Shown in pieces: positions 1 to 7,904 of a stretch of 64,000 nucleotides of DNA (position 1 is its first letter; each line of letters starts with the position of its first letter). A program made the position numbers and the translations under genes. Origin of the DNA: Bacillus sp. FJAT-45037 (GTDB lineage Bacteria > Bacillota > Bacilli > Bacillales > Bacillaceae_D); contig NZ_KZ454938.1 of assembly GCF_002797325.1 (NCBI RefSeq), forward strand, positions 506,257-570,256, read 5' to 3'. The notes beneath the pieces are model-generated. The model saw only the letters and a list, made by a program, of their open reading frames with translations. It had not been told where the DNA came from and searched no databases.

Positions 1-1
1 A

Positions 2-187
2 TTTATTCGTTTGACAGAAAGCCCTGCTATGTATTTACTGAATTATGCTTATGGATACCCGATGTATGAACGCGTGAAAGGTGAAGTAACGGTTGAGCCT
101 GTCCTCGTGTTTATCGGACAACATCTAGACAAAGCACAGTTAGAATATCAATTAGAACAAGATGTATTTCAAGTCAACCGTTGTTGA
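2..187 (+). CDS. CobW/P47K-type GTPase, C-terminal fragment (runs off the left edge)
   Basis: The window opens inside a reading frame of 61 codons ending at a TGA at 185-187. The fragment contains LVFIGQHLDK followed by a Leu-rich helix. This resembles the C-terminal domain of CobW/YciC-type metallochaperone GTPases, whose usual form is R-x-x-LVFIG-x-x-LD-x-x-x-L-x-x-x-L. The GTPase domain would lie to the left of the window. In Bacillus such proteins deliver metal ions, often zinc. The identification rests on one short motif, so the family is likely but the substrate is unknown. Confidence 0.55.
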   Translation, partial: FIRLTESPAMYLLNYAYGYPMYERVKGEVTVEPVLVFIGQHLDKAQLEYQLEQDVFQVNRC

Positions 188-321
188 ACTATCAAGAAAA
201 ATCACCTGTCAGTTGAACATCAAGATCCAACTAAGACTTCTTCGATTTAATCTGAATAGTTCACCCTTGCTCTTGGGAAGATAAAAATGAAACAAAAATT
301 CAAGGAAGCAAGGTGAGAGCG

Positions 322-438
322 ATGTCACAATCAAAATCACAAGAAACACGACAATGGCACCAACGTAAGGAGACTCAGCATCCTCATGGCAAAATCAAAT
401 CCTTAAAAACTTTGTCAGAAGAGACAAAAAAACAATAG
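322..438 (+). CDS. Small basic hypothetical protein, 38 aa
   Basis: ATG start preceded by AAGGTGAG at a good distance, then 38 codons to TAG. The product is very polar, rich in Gln, Lys and His, with no membrane segment or Cys motif. It lies 134 bp after the CobW-type gene on the same strand and could be cotranscribed with it. I do not recognise the family. Confidence 0.5.
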   Translation: MSQSKSQETRQWHQRKETQHPHGKIKSLKTLSEETKKQ

Positions 439-448
439 TTGAATATGT

Positions 449-486
449 AAAAAAAAGAAACTAGCTCACGTATCATAGCTAGTTTC
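449..486 (-). terminator. Rho-independent terminator for the 498-845 gene
   Basis: Perfect 10-bp stem GAAACTAGCT / AGCTAGTTTC (457-466 with 477-486) and a 10-nt loop. On the minus strand it is followed by a run of eight T. It sits 12 nt beyond the second stop codon (498) of the minus-strand gene, not near its first stop at 642. Confidence 0.8.
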
Positions 487-497
487 TCCTTCAATTT

Positions 498-845
498 TCA
501 CCACAGTACGTCTAATACATTTCCGTCAGGTTCTCTTTCTCTACTATCACCGTTAGAAGAAGTCGTTCCATTTTTATCCATCTGATTAGAGGTTGCATTC
601 GTGACGGTTACATCTACACTAACAAAGATATCATTTAAAACTTAATTATCAATTTCCTTAATCTTACTTCTATTCAAATGGTTTTCAATAGAATTTCCAA
701 CGTTATTGTTAATCGTAGCATCTCTCTCAATGATGATTGCATCTTTTGAAGGACCGATGTGTTGACTAAGAATGGAAATCGTCAATACGAACAAAATAGA
801 AAGTGAAGCGATCATATATAACATTAAATTTACCTTCGTATTCAC
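498..845 (-). pseudogene. Small membrane-anchored/secreted protein gene with an in-frame TAA
   Basis: GTG start at 845. The first 67 codons encode one N-terminal hydrophobic segment (about residues 7-27) followed by a polar Asn-rich tail, ending at TAA 642-644. The same frame then stays open for 46 more codons, rich in Asn, Thr, Ser and Asp, to a TGA at 498-500, and a strong terminator follows 12 nt later. This geometry suggests the original gene was about 114 codons and was cut by a single nonsense change. Alternatively the 67-residue form is functional. The topology suggests an extracytoplasmic protein held by an uncleaved signal anchor. The family is not recognised. Confidence 0.55.
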
Positions 846-1319
846 CTCGTCACCACCTTATTTTCTCGATTATTGTATGGCACACGAGGCGAGAGTGTGA
901 ACATCGGGTTATCTATAGGTTAAATAAATTGAAATACTTAGAAAGATGTCGAAATAAAGAGAAATAGGGAGAAAAAGAAGAGAAAACTAGCAAAAATAAC
1001 TTATCTGAATATTTACAAAAATTAAATAATTAGTTATAGTAAGAACAAGCAAGACAAGCAAGACAAGCAAGACAAGCAAGACAAGCAAGACAAGCAAGAC
1101 AAGCAAGACCTAAACAAACTACAGTCTAGAAAGGGGATAGGCTATGTGAAAGCAGAAGCTACACCATCTTGGACACTTCTGAAGGGACTGATTCCAATGA
1201 CGTAGCGAAAGCGAAGTGTATTGAACCATAAGGTACACGGGAATTGAAAAAGAAATAAATACATCGTAGTAGTATTAGAAAGGAATTAACAAGTTTATGT
1301 TAGAAGAATCATTAAAATA
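846..1319. other. Gene-poor stretch with a tandem repeat
   Basis: No convincing gene. It holds the nine-base tandem repeat at 1045-1107. One plus-strand frame runs through the repeat (Lys-Gln-Asp units) to a TAG near 1205 but has no good start codon. A strong plus-strand terminator follows at 1320, so a non-coding transcript from this stretch is possible. Confidence 0.4.
1045..1107. repeat. Seven tandem copies of the 9-mer ACAAGCAAG
   Basis: Seven perfect back-to-back copies of ACAAGCAAG, with a partial eighth beginning at 1108. The period of nine keeps any reading frame intact (Gln-Asp-Lys repeat), but no start codon or RBS was found for such a peptide. Perfect identity suggests recent slippage expansion. 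Confidence 0.95.
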
Positions 1320-1367
1320 GCGACCTTTTATCCTAAGAAAAATTGGATAAAAGGTCGCTTTTGTGTT
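1320..1367 (+). terminator. Strong Rho-independent terminator without an obvious upstream gene
   Basis: Perfect 14-bp stem GCGACCTTTTATCC (1320-1333) / GGATAAAAGGTCGC (1345-1358), 11-nt loop, followed by TTTTGTGTTTT. No coding region ends just before it, so it may close a small RNA or mark a lost gene. Confidence 0.85.
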
Positions 1368-1481
1368 TTGAGGATAGTTCACCTGAATTTCTTCCAATCA
1401 CTGTACAATGGAGTCGGCTCTAGTATAGTTGTAATTTTTTAAATAATCAAATGACGCATTTATTTCCCCCTGATTTTTACG

Positions 1482-1589
1482 CAGTGGCTCATGCAATACG
1501 GGATGGATGCGGAGATCATCGAATCAGTCAAATACCGAGAGAAGATGAAAGGTATGCTTAAACAGTGGTTAATTAAATACGACATCTAA
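1482..1589 (+). pseudogene. C-terminal fragment of a WYL-domain transcriptional regulator
   Basis: A 35-codon stretch beginning QWLMQYGMDAEIIESV and ending in an amphipathic Lys-rich helix before TAA. This is the typical end of DeoR/YafY-type WYL regulators, where W-L-x-x-[YF]-G-x-[DE]-[AV]-E-[VI]-[LI]-E-P precedes a final R-E-x-[LM]-K helix. Nothing upstream encodes the HTH or WYL core. It is a remnant left by a deletion. Confidence 0.65.
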
Positions 1590-1621
1590 GAAGACGGGAG
1601 AACAGGTAGTGACTTTGAGCA

Positions 1622-1666
1622 AAAATAAAAAACAGCCGCTTCCTAGCTAAAACTAGTGGCGGCTGT
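1622..1666 (-). terminator. Terminator of the 1673-1873 gene
   Basis: Stem ACAGCCGC (1632-1639) / GCGGCTGT (1659-1666), with an A-rich run at 1622-1631 that reads as a T-tract on the minus strand. It begins 7 bp beyond the stop of the minus-strand gene. Confidence 0.8.
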
Positions 1667-1672
1667 ATGTGA

Positions 1673-1873
1673 TTAGCGATGAATGCTACTGTTTAATTCT
1701 TTTAAAAGAGCTTGGTTTTTTTGATAATCCTTTTCACGCGCTCGTTCCACTGCTAACTTTTTATCTAAATTATTGAGGTATTCCTCGTGGCCGACTCCGT
1801 GAGACTGTTGCAATCCTTTTTCCATTACTTCTGTATATCTTTGTTGTTCGCTAGTATTTAACAAGTTGTTCAC
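1673..1873 (-). CDS. Small charged hypothetical protein, 66 aa
   Basis: 66-codon minus-strand gene, hydrophilic and predicted largely helical, with many Glu, Lys, Gln and Asn and no Cys or membrane segment. It has its own downstream terminator and a weak upstream GGAGTG-type RBS. It stands alone between debris and the thioredoxin/TetR pair. The general character (soluble, highly charged, about 66 residues) resembles many small Bacillus sporulation or stress proteins, but I recognise no family. Confidence 0.6.
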   Translation of the reverse strand: MNNLLNTSEQQRYTEVMEKGLQQSHGVGHEEYLNNLDKKLAVERAREKDYQKNQALLKELNSSIHR

Positions 1874-1984
1874 TCCTAAGTTTTATCGTTATGTAACAGG
1901 TTCCCATGTTGTCTAGGAGTTAAACATAAAATTATTCATTAGACGAATCAATTTGTTTCGGCTGCTTGGAGATGGTGTTAGTAG

Positions 1985-2314
1985 TTAGTCTTCGCTGTGA
2001 ATGGAGTAAAGTTTATTTATTTTTCTCTCGAGTTCTTCTACATGCACAAATCTTGCTTCTCTTAAATATTCGTGGCCATCGATAAAAAATATCATAACAG
2101 GCACAGTAAAGATCGATAATTTACCAGCGATTTCTTCTAGCTTGTCAGCATTGACATACCCTTGTTGAATGAGAGGGTAGCGTGAGAGCATGTCCTTGAC
2201 CTGTGGCAATAAAGCATGGCAGACGCCGCAATTGGTTCTAGAGATGTAGATGAAACTAAATTCATGGTCTTTCGTAAAAGTATCAACTTGATCAATGGTA
2301 GTTAACTCTTTCAT
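1985..2314 (-). CDS. Thioredoxin-like protein with CGVC motif
   Basis: 109-residue cytoplasmic protein with a thioredoxin fold. The redox motif C-G-V-C sits at about residues 29-32, and the cis-Pro loop is seen in FTVPVMIFF. It lacks the Trp before the CxxC of classical TrxA (WCGPC), so it is a divergent thioredoxin of the YdfQ/YdbP kind known in Bacillus. The gene starts 11 bp after the TetR stop, with a G-run RBS in that gap, so the two form an operon. It may act in thiol redox control or resistance linked to the neighbouring exporter (inference). Confidence 0.75.
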   Translation of the reverse strand: MKELTTIDQVDTFTKDHEFSFIYISRTNCGVCHALLPQVKDMLSRYPLIQQGYVNADKLEEIAGKLSIFTVPVMIFFIDGHEYLREARFVHVEELERKINKLYSIHSED

Positions 2315-2325
2315 AATATCCCCCC

Positions 2326-2931
2326 CTAGTCTTTTTTTATGGATTCTTCGCTTCTTTTTCCAATAATCCCGTAGAAGAAAATATTTGTAATATCTTCTGT
2401 GAGCGGGAGCATTGTTTTGTAGGCGTCTTCGCGTTGAAACGTGTCCTTTAGCATTTGGATATAGAAAATAATCGCTTGGTCTGAAAGGTTCGGGTCGACA
2501 TATCCTTGTTCTTTCCCTTGTTGAAAAAGGGTGGTGAAATAAGGGAGCGTTTTTTCTACATATATCTTCTCTATATAATTTCCTTCTATTGAGTACTCTT
2601 TCATTATATATTGATAAAACTCTTCATGAATTTGAGCAGCCATTTGTGTTTTATTAAAGATGAGAGCTTTAACCTTCTCAGGAAAAGGCCTTTCTGATAA
2701 GACCGTTTGCTCAAAGTCTGTGGAAACTCCGTCTACATAATGGATAAAGACATCATGAATTAATTTATGTTTGCTTTCGAAGTAATTGTAAATTGTCACT
2801 TGAGATACGTTAGCTTTATTGGCGATTTCAGCAATCGATACTTTTTGAACGCCATATTCCATAAATAAGTCTAAGGCAGCAGCTAAGATGTTTTTTTTCT
2901 TCTGTTCTTTCCGTCGTTGAAAACCGTCCAT
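2326..2931 (-). CDS. TetR/AcrR family repressor, likely regulator of the divergent ABC exporter
   Basis: 201-residue TetR-type regulator. The N-terminal HTH is clear (ILAAALDLFMEYGVQKVS then VSQVTIYNYFESKHKL). The C-terminal part is a helical ligand and dimer domain. I chose the ATG at 2931 because AGGAGG sits 8 nt upstream; a GTG three codons earlier would overlap that RBS. It is divergent from the ABC genes across about 165 bp, the usual layout for a repressor of a drug exporter. Ligand unknown. Confidence 0.85.
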   Translation of the reverse strand: MDGFQRRKEQKKKNILAAALDLFMEYGVQKVSIAEIANKANVSQVTIYNYFESKHKLIHDVFIHYVDGVSTDFEQTVLSERPFPEKVKALIFNKTQMAAQIHEEFYQYIMKEYSIEGNYIEKIYVEKTLPYFTTLFQQGKEQGYVDPNLSDQAIIFYIQMLKDTFQREDAYKTMLPLTEDITNIFFYGIIGKRSEESIKKD

Positions 2932-2953
2932 GTCGTTCACCTCCTACTTAGTG

Positions 2954-3037
2954 TAATTAAAATTATGAAATAAAACAAATAAATAAGTTCAAAAGATCTT
3001 GTAGGAAATTTACTTTTTGTATATTATGAACTATATA
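2954..3037. promoter_or_regulatory. Divergent promoter region between tetR and the ABC exporter
   Basis: A plausible sigma-A promoter for the exporter has TTTACT at 3009-3014, a 17-nt spacer and TATATA at 3032-3037. The palindrome TAATT-aa-AATTA at 2954-2965 lies just upstream of tetR and could be an operator, but it is AT-rich and weak evidence. Confidence 0.4.
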
Positions 3038-3096
3038 GATAAAAATATTTCAAAAATAAGTATCATAGATCAGCAAAACTCGGGGAGGTTTTTTAG

Positions 3097-4011
3097 ATGA
3101 CGGTCTTGCAAGTAAGGAATGTAACAAAAAAATTCGGTCATTTTACAGCGTTAAATGGAGTGAACCTAGAAGTAAACCAAGGGGAAGTATATGGATTTAT
3201 TGGACCAAACGGGGCTGGGAAATCCACAACAATTCGTGTTTTATTAGGCATGTTAAAGGCAACAGAAGGTCATGCGATGATCTTTGGAAAAGACGTGTGG
3301 AAGGATGCTGTGGATATTCATAAGCGCCTTGCGTATGTTCCTGGGGACGTGAATCTATGGCCAAACTTAACGGGTGGAGAAGTCATTGATTTATTTATGA
3401 AGCTTCGTGGTGTCCAAAATAAACAGCGTCGAGATGACTATATTGAGCGATTTAACTTAGATCCAACGAAAAAGTGTCGTACGTATTCAAAGGGAAACCG
3501 TCAAAAAGTAGCTTTAGTCTCTGCTTTTGCAACGGATGCGGATCTCTATATATTAGATGAACCAACATCGGGACTTGATCCCCTCATGGAAAAGGTGTTC
3601 CAAGAATGTATCGTCGAAGCAAAAAATAAAGGCGGCAGTGTGTTGTTATCTAGTCACATTCTTTCTGAAGTGGAACGCTTATGTGACCGTGTTGGGATTA
3701 TTAAAGAAGGGCAGGTCATTGAAACAGGAACGCTTCAAGAACTGCGACATTTAACGCGTACGAGTATGCTCATCGAATCGAAGCGACCAATGATCGGATT
3801 GCGTGAGCTTTCAGGTGTGTACGATGTTAGAGAAGATGATCGAGGCGTGGCGTTTCAAGTAGATGCAGAGAAGCTAGATGAGGTGATGACATTTGTCAGT
3901 GAATTTGGCTTGATGAGAATCGAAAGTACACCACCGACATTAGAGGACTTATTTATGCGTCATTACGAGCGGGCAGAAACGCCTTCTGACGGGCGCGGGG
4001 GTGACTCGTAA
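3097..4011 (+). CDS. ABC transporter ATP-binding protein (drug/polyketide exporter type)
   Basis: 304-residue cytoplasmic ATPase of the DrrA/COG1131 group. Walker A GPNGAGKST is at residues 36-44. The signature is SKGNRQK, a divergent form of LSGGQ. Walker B is LYILDEPTSGLDP and the switch His lies in SSH. A C-terminal extension of about 90 residues is typical of DrrA-like exporters. GGGGAGG precedes the ATG. Its stop overlaps the permease start by one base (TAATG), so the two are translationally coupled. It should drive export of a hydrophobic drug or antibiotic. Confidence 0.9.
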   Translation: MTVLQVRNVTKKFGHFTALNGVNLEVNQGEVYGFIGPNGAGKSTTIRVLLGMLKATEGHAMIFGKDVWKDAVDIHKRLAYVPGDVNLWPNLTGGEVIDLFMKLRGVQNKQRRDDYIERFNLDPTKKCRTYSKGNRQKVALVSAFATDADLYILDEPTSGLDPLMEKVFQECIVEAKNKGGSVLLSSHILSEVERLCDRVGIIKEGQVIETGTLQELRHLTRTSMLIESKRPMIGLRELSGVYDVREDDRGVAFQVDAEKLDEVMTFVSEFGLMRIESTPPTLEDLFMRHYERAETPSDGRGGDS

Positions 4012-5615
4012 TGTGGAAGCCGCTATTCAGTCAAACAGGGAGCATGATCCGCTTCATTCTTCGACGAGATCGAATCCGTCTGTCGATATGGATCGTCTCT
4101 CTCTTCAGTTTAACGATCGCTACCGCAGCTTCATTTATTAACCTTTATCAAAATGAACTCGAACGCCAAGCAATCGCTGAGACGATGCGTAACCCGGCGA
4201 TGATTGCGATGATCGGTCAAGGCTACGGTCTAGACAACTATACAGAGGGCGCGATGATGGCCCATCAGATGCTACTATTTACAGCGATCGCCGTGGCGAT
4301 TATGAGTATTCTTCTTGTCGTACGTCATACACGGGCTGATGAAGAAGAAGGAAGAATAGAACTTCTTCGTTCCCTCCCTGTAGGTAAACTCTCCAATCTA
4401 AGCTCCACGTTGGTCACACTTTTTTCAGTGAACATCCTACTTGCTCTATTCATAGGCTTCGGATTAGCTAGTTTACAAATAGAGAGTATGGATCTACAGA
4501 GTTCGCTTTTATACGGATCTGCACTAGGGGCAACAGGGATGTTTTTCGCAGCAGTCACCGCCTTATTTGCTCAGCTGTCAGAGAACTCTAGAGGGGCCAT
4601 TGGCTATTCACTGGCCTTTCTCGGCATCGCTTATTTGATTCGTGCGGTAGGAGATGTCAGTAATGAAGCTCTTTCGTGGATATCGCCACTCGGTTGGATC
4701 CTTGGTACACAAGTATATGTCAATAATTACTGGTGGCCTATCTTACTGACGATCGGTGCCGCGCTCGTTGTCAGCGCTCTTGCATTTTATTTGCAAAGCA
4801 TACGAGATATGGAGTCTGGATTCATTGCATCAAAGCCCGGTAGAAGATACGCATCGAAGTTATTGCTATCTCCAATGGGTCTAGCTTTTCGACTTCAACG
4901 TACATCGATCATCGCTTGGGGTGTTGGAGTGTTCGTCATTGGTGTCTCTTACGGATCAGTATTTGGTGACTTAGAATCTTTCTTCACAAACAATGAAATG
5001 TTAAGTGAAATGCTGCCGCCAGTTGAGGGGTTGTCGTTAACCGAACAGTTTTTAACTATGTTAATGGCCGTGATGTCGATGATCTGCACCGTGCCAGCGC
5101 TTCTTTTTATGCTGAAACTAAAAGGAGAAGAGCGGAGAGAACGAACAGAGCATCTCTTTGCCCGTGCGGTATCGAGAACAAAAGTACTAGGGAGCTACCT
5201 CGTTCTTTCAGTAGGATTCGGTCTTATCATGTTGCTACTCTCTGTACTTGGCTTATTTGTCGCAGCCAGTGCTGTGATGGAAGATGCGATCGCTTTTGAT
5301 ATGTTGCTCAAGGCTTCTATGGTGTATTTGCCTGCCATTTGGCTAATGATCGGGATCGCTGTAGCAACGATAGGTCTACTGCCAAAGCTCACAGGACTCA
5401 CATGGCTCATTTTAGGCTACTCATTTGTCGTCGTTTATCTAGGGGGTCTCATGCAGTTTCCAAGTTGGATGGCCCAGCTCTCACCATTTGGTCATATACC
5501 AGAGTATCCAGTTGAGGAGTTGGATGTTGTAGCTTTATCATTGCTCACAGTCGTAGCGATTGTCTTGATAATCATAGGATTTATCGGTTATAAGAAACGA
5601 GACCTTGAAGGATAA
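4011..5615 (+). CDS. ABC-2 type permease, putative polyketide antibiotic exporter
   Basis: 534-residue integral membrane protein with about 12 hydrophobic segments arranged as two six-helix halves. This matches COG3559 (TnrB3-like putative exporters of polyketide antibiotics such as tetronasin), in which one polypeptide carries both halves. It partners the ATPase encoded immediately upstream. With the divergent TetR gene it forms a self-contained resistance module. A short hairpin with T-tract follows the stop. Substrate not inferable. Confidence 0.85.
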   Translation: MWKPLFSQTGSMIRFILRRDRIRLSIWIVSLFSLTIATAASFINLYQNELERQAIAETMRNPAMIAMIGQGYGLDNYTEGAMMAHQMLLFTAIAVAIMSILLVVRHTRADEEEGRIELLRSLPVGKLSNLSSTLVTLFSVNILLALFIGFGLASLQIESMDLQSSLLYGSALGATGMFFAAVTALFAQLSENSRGAIGYSLAFLGIAYLIRAVGDVSNEALSWISPLGWILGTQVYVNNYWWPILLTIGAALVVSALAFYLQSIRDMESGFIASKPGRRYASKLLLSPMGLAFRLQRTSIIAWGVGVFVIGVSYGSVFGDLESFFTNNEMLSEMLPPVEGLSLTEQFLTMLMAVMSMICTVPALLFMLKLKGEERRERTEHLFARAVSRTKVLGSYLVLSVGFGLIMLLLSVLGLFVAASAVMEDAIAFDMLLKASMVYLPAIWLMIGIAVATIGLLPKLTGLTWLILGYSFVVVYLGGLMQFPSWMAQLSPFGHIPEYPVEELDVVALSLLTVVAIVLIIIGFIGYKKRDLEG

Positions 5616-5619
5616 CTGC

Positions 5620-5658
5620 TAGAAGTCGGCCGCGTCACTTTTGGGTCGACTTTTTGTA
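5620..5658 (+). terminator. Weak terminator after the ABC exporter
   Basis: AAGTCG / CGACTT hairpin, with the right arm running into TTTTT. The stem is only 6 bp, so confidence is moderate. Confidence 0.5.
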
Positions 5659-6042
5659 TGTTTTGCAAAATGAAACAGTGATTGACCTAATTGAATTTGT
5701 AGGCGACGAGAACTATCAGAAGAAGTATAAAATTATTTGGAAAAGGGAAGAATAAATATTAGTTCTCTTGTAGTAGGAATAATAGGAACAAATGCAGAAG
5801 TTGTTTATGAACAGATTTGTTCTAATCTGTTCATAAACAACTTATTTTGGTTGGTAGAAAAATGTAATTAAAAATGAAATGCTTTGAAACATTCAGAATA
5901 AATGCTACTTATACAATCTGTACAATCAATGTTTACACTGGAATGGTTGGTGGTATTGTATAGAGCGACTCGATAAAGTCGTCATTTGCGAATCTTAATA
6001 TATCATCCAATAAAATCGAAAAAAAGAAGGAAGGTGAAAAAA
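5659..6042. other. Intergenic stretch with a long palindrome
   Basis: No convincing gene. It contains a 20-bp perfect hairpin (5798-5843) and, near 5964-5979, a small CGACT/AGTCG hairpin before the FbpA-like gene. A short open frame of about 30 codons (around 5665-5755) ends at a TAA but has no recognised family. No clear Fur box was seen. Confidence 0.4.
5798..5843. repeat. Perfect 20-bp inverted repeat with 6-nt loop
   Basis: The left arm starts AAGTTGTTTATGAAC and is matched without mismatch by the right arm, loop TGTTCT. It is longer than most terminators and lacks a clean T-tract, so it may be a terminator remnant or a mobile palindromic element. Confidence 0.85.
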
Positions 6043-6204
6043 GTGAGCAAGCGAATTAAGAAGTTTGTAACAGATCAAAAAGAACAACTCATTCAACATC
6101 TTCTCCAGTTAGGGGCCTATAAATCCTCTGATGGTCGTCAATTATATGAATTGGCATTAGATGAATTGAAAATGGAGTATCAGAAACAGCAAATCAGGAC
6201 GTAG
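6043..6204 (+). CDS. fbpA: FbpA-type Fur-regulated basic protein
   Basis: 53-residue small basic protein containing LLQLGAYKSSDGRQLYELAL-x-ELKMEY. This matches the Fur-regulated basic protein A family of Bacillus (usual core L-G-x-Y-K-x-x-D-G-R-Q-L-Y-E-L-T-L-x-E-L-x-x-E-Y). I chose the GTG at 6043 because AAGGAAGGTGA lies just upstream; a longer frame from 5986 lacks an RBS. In B. subtilis FbpA-type proteins help the iron-sparing response with the FsrA small RNA. No Fur box is evident upstream. Confidence 0.8.
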   Translation: MSKRIKKFVTDQKEQLIQHLLQLGAYKSSDGRQLYELALDELKMEYQKQQIRT

Positions 6205-6269
6205 GAGCTACAACCTAATTAGACATGCACCCAGTGACTCACTTTGGAATACGATAAAAAGGATTCTAC

Positions 6270-6788
6270 GTGTTGGCGGTGGTGTCTATGAAACGTAAAC
6301 ATACCAGGAAATTTAGAAAAAATGTCCTTAATGAAAACGGTGAGATTAGTGAGGAAAGTAAACAAGAGCTCATGCAACGGTTAGATGAAGCTGAAGAAGA
6401 TTATAATCCAGCTTTAAAGGCAGCCGAAAGTAAAATTTTTGCAGGTGTGTGGATTCAGTTTTTGGGTACCGCCTTAGAAGCACAAGGCTCGACGGAAGCG
6501 TATTTTATTGAGCTAGAAGGCAATGATCCAGAAGATTTTAGAGCAGAAAGGCAAGCGCTTTTTGGCGTCTACCTCCAATTGACAGGAAATTTTCTAGCGG
6601 CAATTGGTATTTCACAAGAATTGTCTCCTATTAGAGCGGTTCAAATAAAAGGAGCGAAACTCGGTATTATCGGTGCGTGGTTTGAGTCGTTTGGAGCGGC
6701 GATTGAAGCATTAGGTGAAACCGATCAACTACTTGAAGATCTAATAGATGAGGAAGACGAAGATCTGATTCCTCTAGTGATCCCGTAA
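6270..6788 (+). CDS. Hypothetical repetitive protein with three GxWxQ-G-xxLEAxG repeats
   Basis: 172 residues (from GTG at 6270; an ATG at 6288 preceded by GGTGGTG is an alternative start). It carries three degenerate repeats of about 20 residues: around GVWIQFLGTALEAQGSTE, GVYLQLTGNFLAAIG and GAWFESFGAAIEALGETD. The N-terminus is very basic and the C-terminus very acidic. Similar repetitive proteins occur in Bacillus (I believe DUF6944), with no known function. The repeats could form amphipathic helices. It ends 8 bp before a terminator. Confidence 0.65.
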   Translation: MLAVVSMKRKHTRKFRKNVLNENGEISEESKQELMQRLDEAEEDYNPALKAAESKIFAGVWIQFLGTALEAQGSTEAYFIELEGNDPEDFRAERQALFGVYLQLTGNFLAAIGISQELSPIRAVQIKGAKLGIIGAWFESFGAAIEALGETDQLLEDLIDEEDEDLIPLVIP

Positions 6789-6822
6789 AGAACTATTTCA
6801 AGGAGAAATGGTTCTTTTTTGA
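6789..6822 (+). terminator. Terminator of the repetitive-protein gene
   Basis: AGAACTATTTC (6789-6799) pairs with GAAATGGTTCT (6805-6815), including one G-U pair, then TTTTTT. Confidence 0.8.
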
Positions 6823-6978
6823 TTCTAATAATTAATTGGAATTTTTTTATTATCCTCTTGCGTTTTTTCCTAATCGAAGAAACGCTCTTATTTACACAAA
6901 GGCTAGGGAAATAATGTTAAAGTAATAAGAAGGTGTAATATTATAGTCTTAGAGTGATTCAAAAAAGGAGTTGGACGT

Positions 6979-7869
6979 ATGAGCAAACGAATCGTCTTAG
7001 CAGGAGGAACGGGATTTATAGGGACCTATTTTTCTGAGAAGTTCAACAAACAAGGGTTTGATGTGAAAGTAATTTCTAGGCAACCTGAGCATATTTCTTG
7101 GGAGGATACCCCATCGATGACCGAAGCGTTAGACGGGGCGGACCTTCTTATCAATTTAGCAGGTAAATCAGTGAACTGTCGATACAATGACGCTAATAAA
7201 CAAGCGATTATGGAGTCTAGAACGAAGACTACGATCCAACTAGGGAAGGCAATTCAAGCATGTACGACCCCTCCTAAACTGTGGATCAATTCAAGTACAG
7301 CAACCATCTATCGCCACGCAGAAGATCGACCGATGACTGAAGAAGCAGGGGAGATCGGGTCAGGGTTCTCAGTTGATGTCGCGACGAGTTGGGAAGATAC
7401 CTTTTTTGCATGCGACGTACCTGAAACAAGACAAGTCGCCCTACGTATTGCGATCGTATTAGGTCCAGACGGAGGCGTGATGACACCTTATAAAAATTTA
7501 GTGAAATTCGGACTAGGCGGAGTGCAAGGGTCTGGCGAGCAAATGTTTAGCTGGATACATATTGAAGACTTATATCAAATTGTTCTCTTCTTAAAAGAAA
7601 GAGACGAGCTCACAGGCGTCTTCAACTGCTCAGCACCAGATGTTGTCAGTAACAAAGTGTTGATGAGTAAAGTGAGAGCAGCGATGAAGGTACCAATCGG
7701 GTTACCTGCACCAAAATGGATGCTAGAGGTTGGTTCGATCTTCCTACGCACAGAAACCGAATTAGTATTAAAAAGTCGTTGGGTTATACCAGAGAGGCTA
7801 GAGAATGAAGGATTCACATTTAAATATCCGACATTAGACGAGTGCCTAAATAATTTGATTAGAAAATAG
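6979..7869 (+). CDS. yfhF: TIGR01777-type NAD(P)-binding epimerase-like protein (YfhF)
   Basis: 296 residues. The extended-SDR Rossmann motif GGTGFIG is at residues 9-15, followed by LINLAGKSV and the characteristic NSSTATIY, and a C-terminal DUF1731-like domain with LRTETELVLKSRWVIPERLENEGF. These are hallmarks of the YfhF/SDR39U1 (TIGR01777) family. The catalytic Tyr-x-x-x-Lys is not preserved in classical form, as usual in this family. The biochemical role is not established. RBS AAAGGAG precedes the ATG. Two tiny genes follow on the same strand. Confidence 0.9.
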   Translation: MSKRIVLAGGTGFIGTYFSEKFNKQGFDVKVISRQPEHISWEDTPSMTEALDGADLLINLAGKSVNCRYNDANKQAIMESRTKTTIQLGKAIQACTTPPKLWINSSTATIYRHAEDRPMTEEAGEIGSGFSVDVATSWEDTFFACDVPETRQVALRIAIVLGPDGGVMTPYKNLVKFGLGGVQGSGEQMFSWIHIEDLYQIVLFLKERDELTGVFNCSAPDVVSNKVLMSKVRAAMKVPIGLPAPKWMLEVGSIFLRTETELVLKSRWVIPERLENEGFTFKYPTLDECLNNLIRK

Positions 7870-7904
7870 ATTCGCTCGAAAGAGGTTATGCGAGGTGAGA
7901 AAAG

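Noticed and set aside
1045..1107. CRISPR array
   Set aside because: Nine-base units without spacers; no cas genes anywhere in the window.
1135..1205. Short open frame after the 9-mer repeat ending in a TAG
   Set aside because: The only ATG is followed at once by a stop, and the GTG frame is under 25 codons with no recognised family.
5844..6042. Fur box before the FbpA-like gene
   Set aside because: No convincing match to GATAATGATTATC-type sites.
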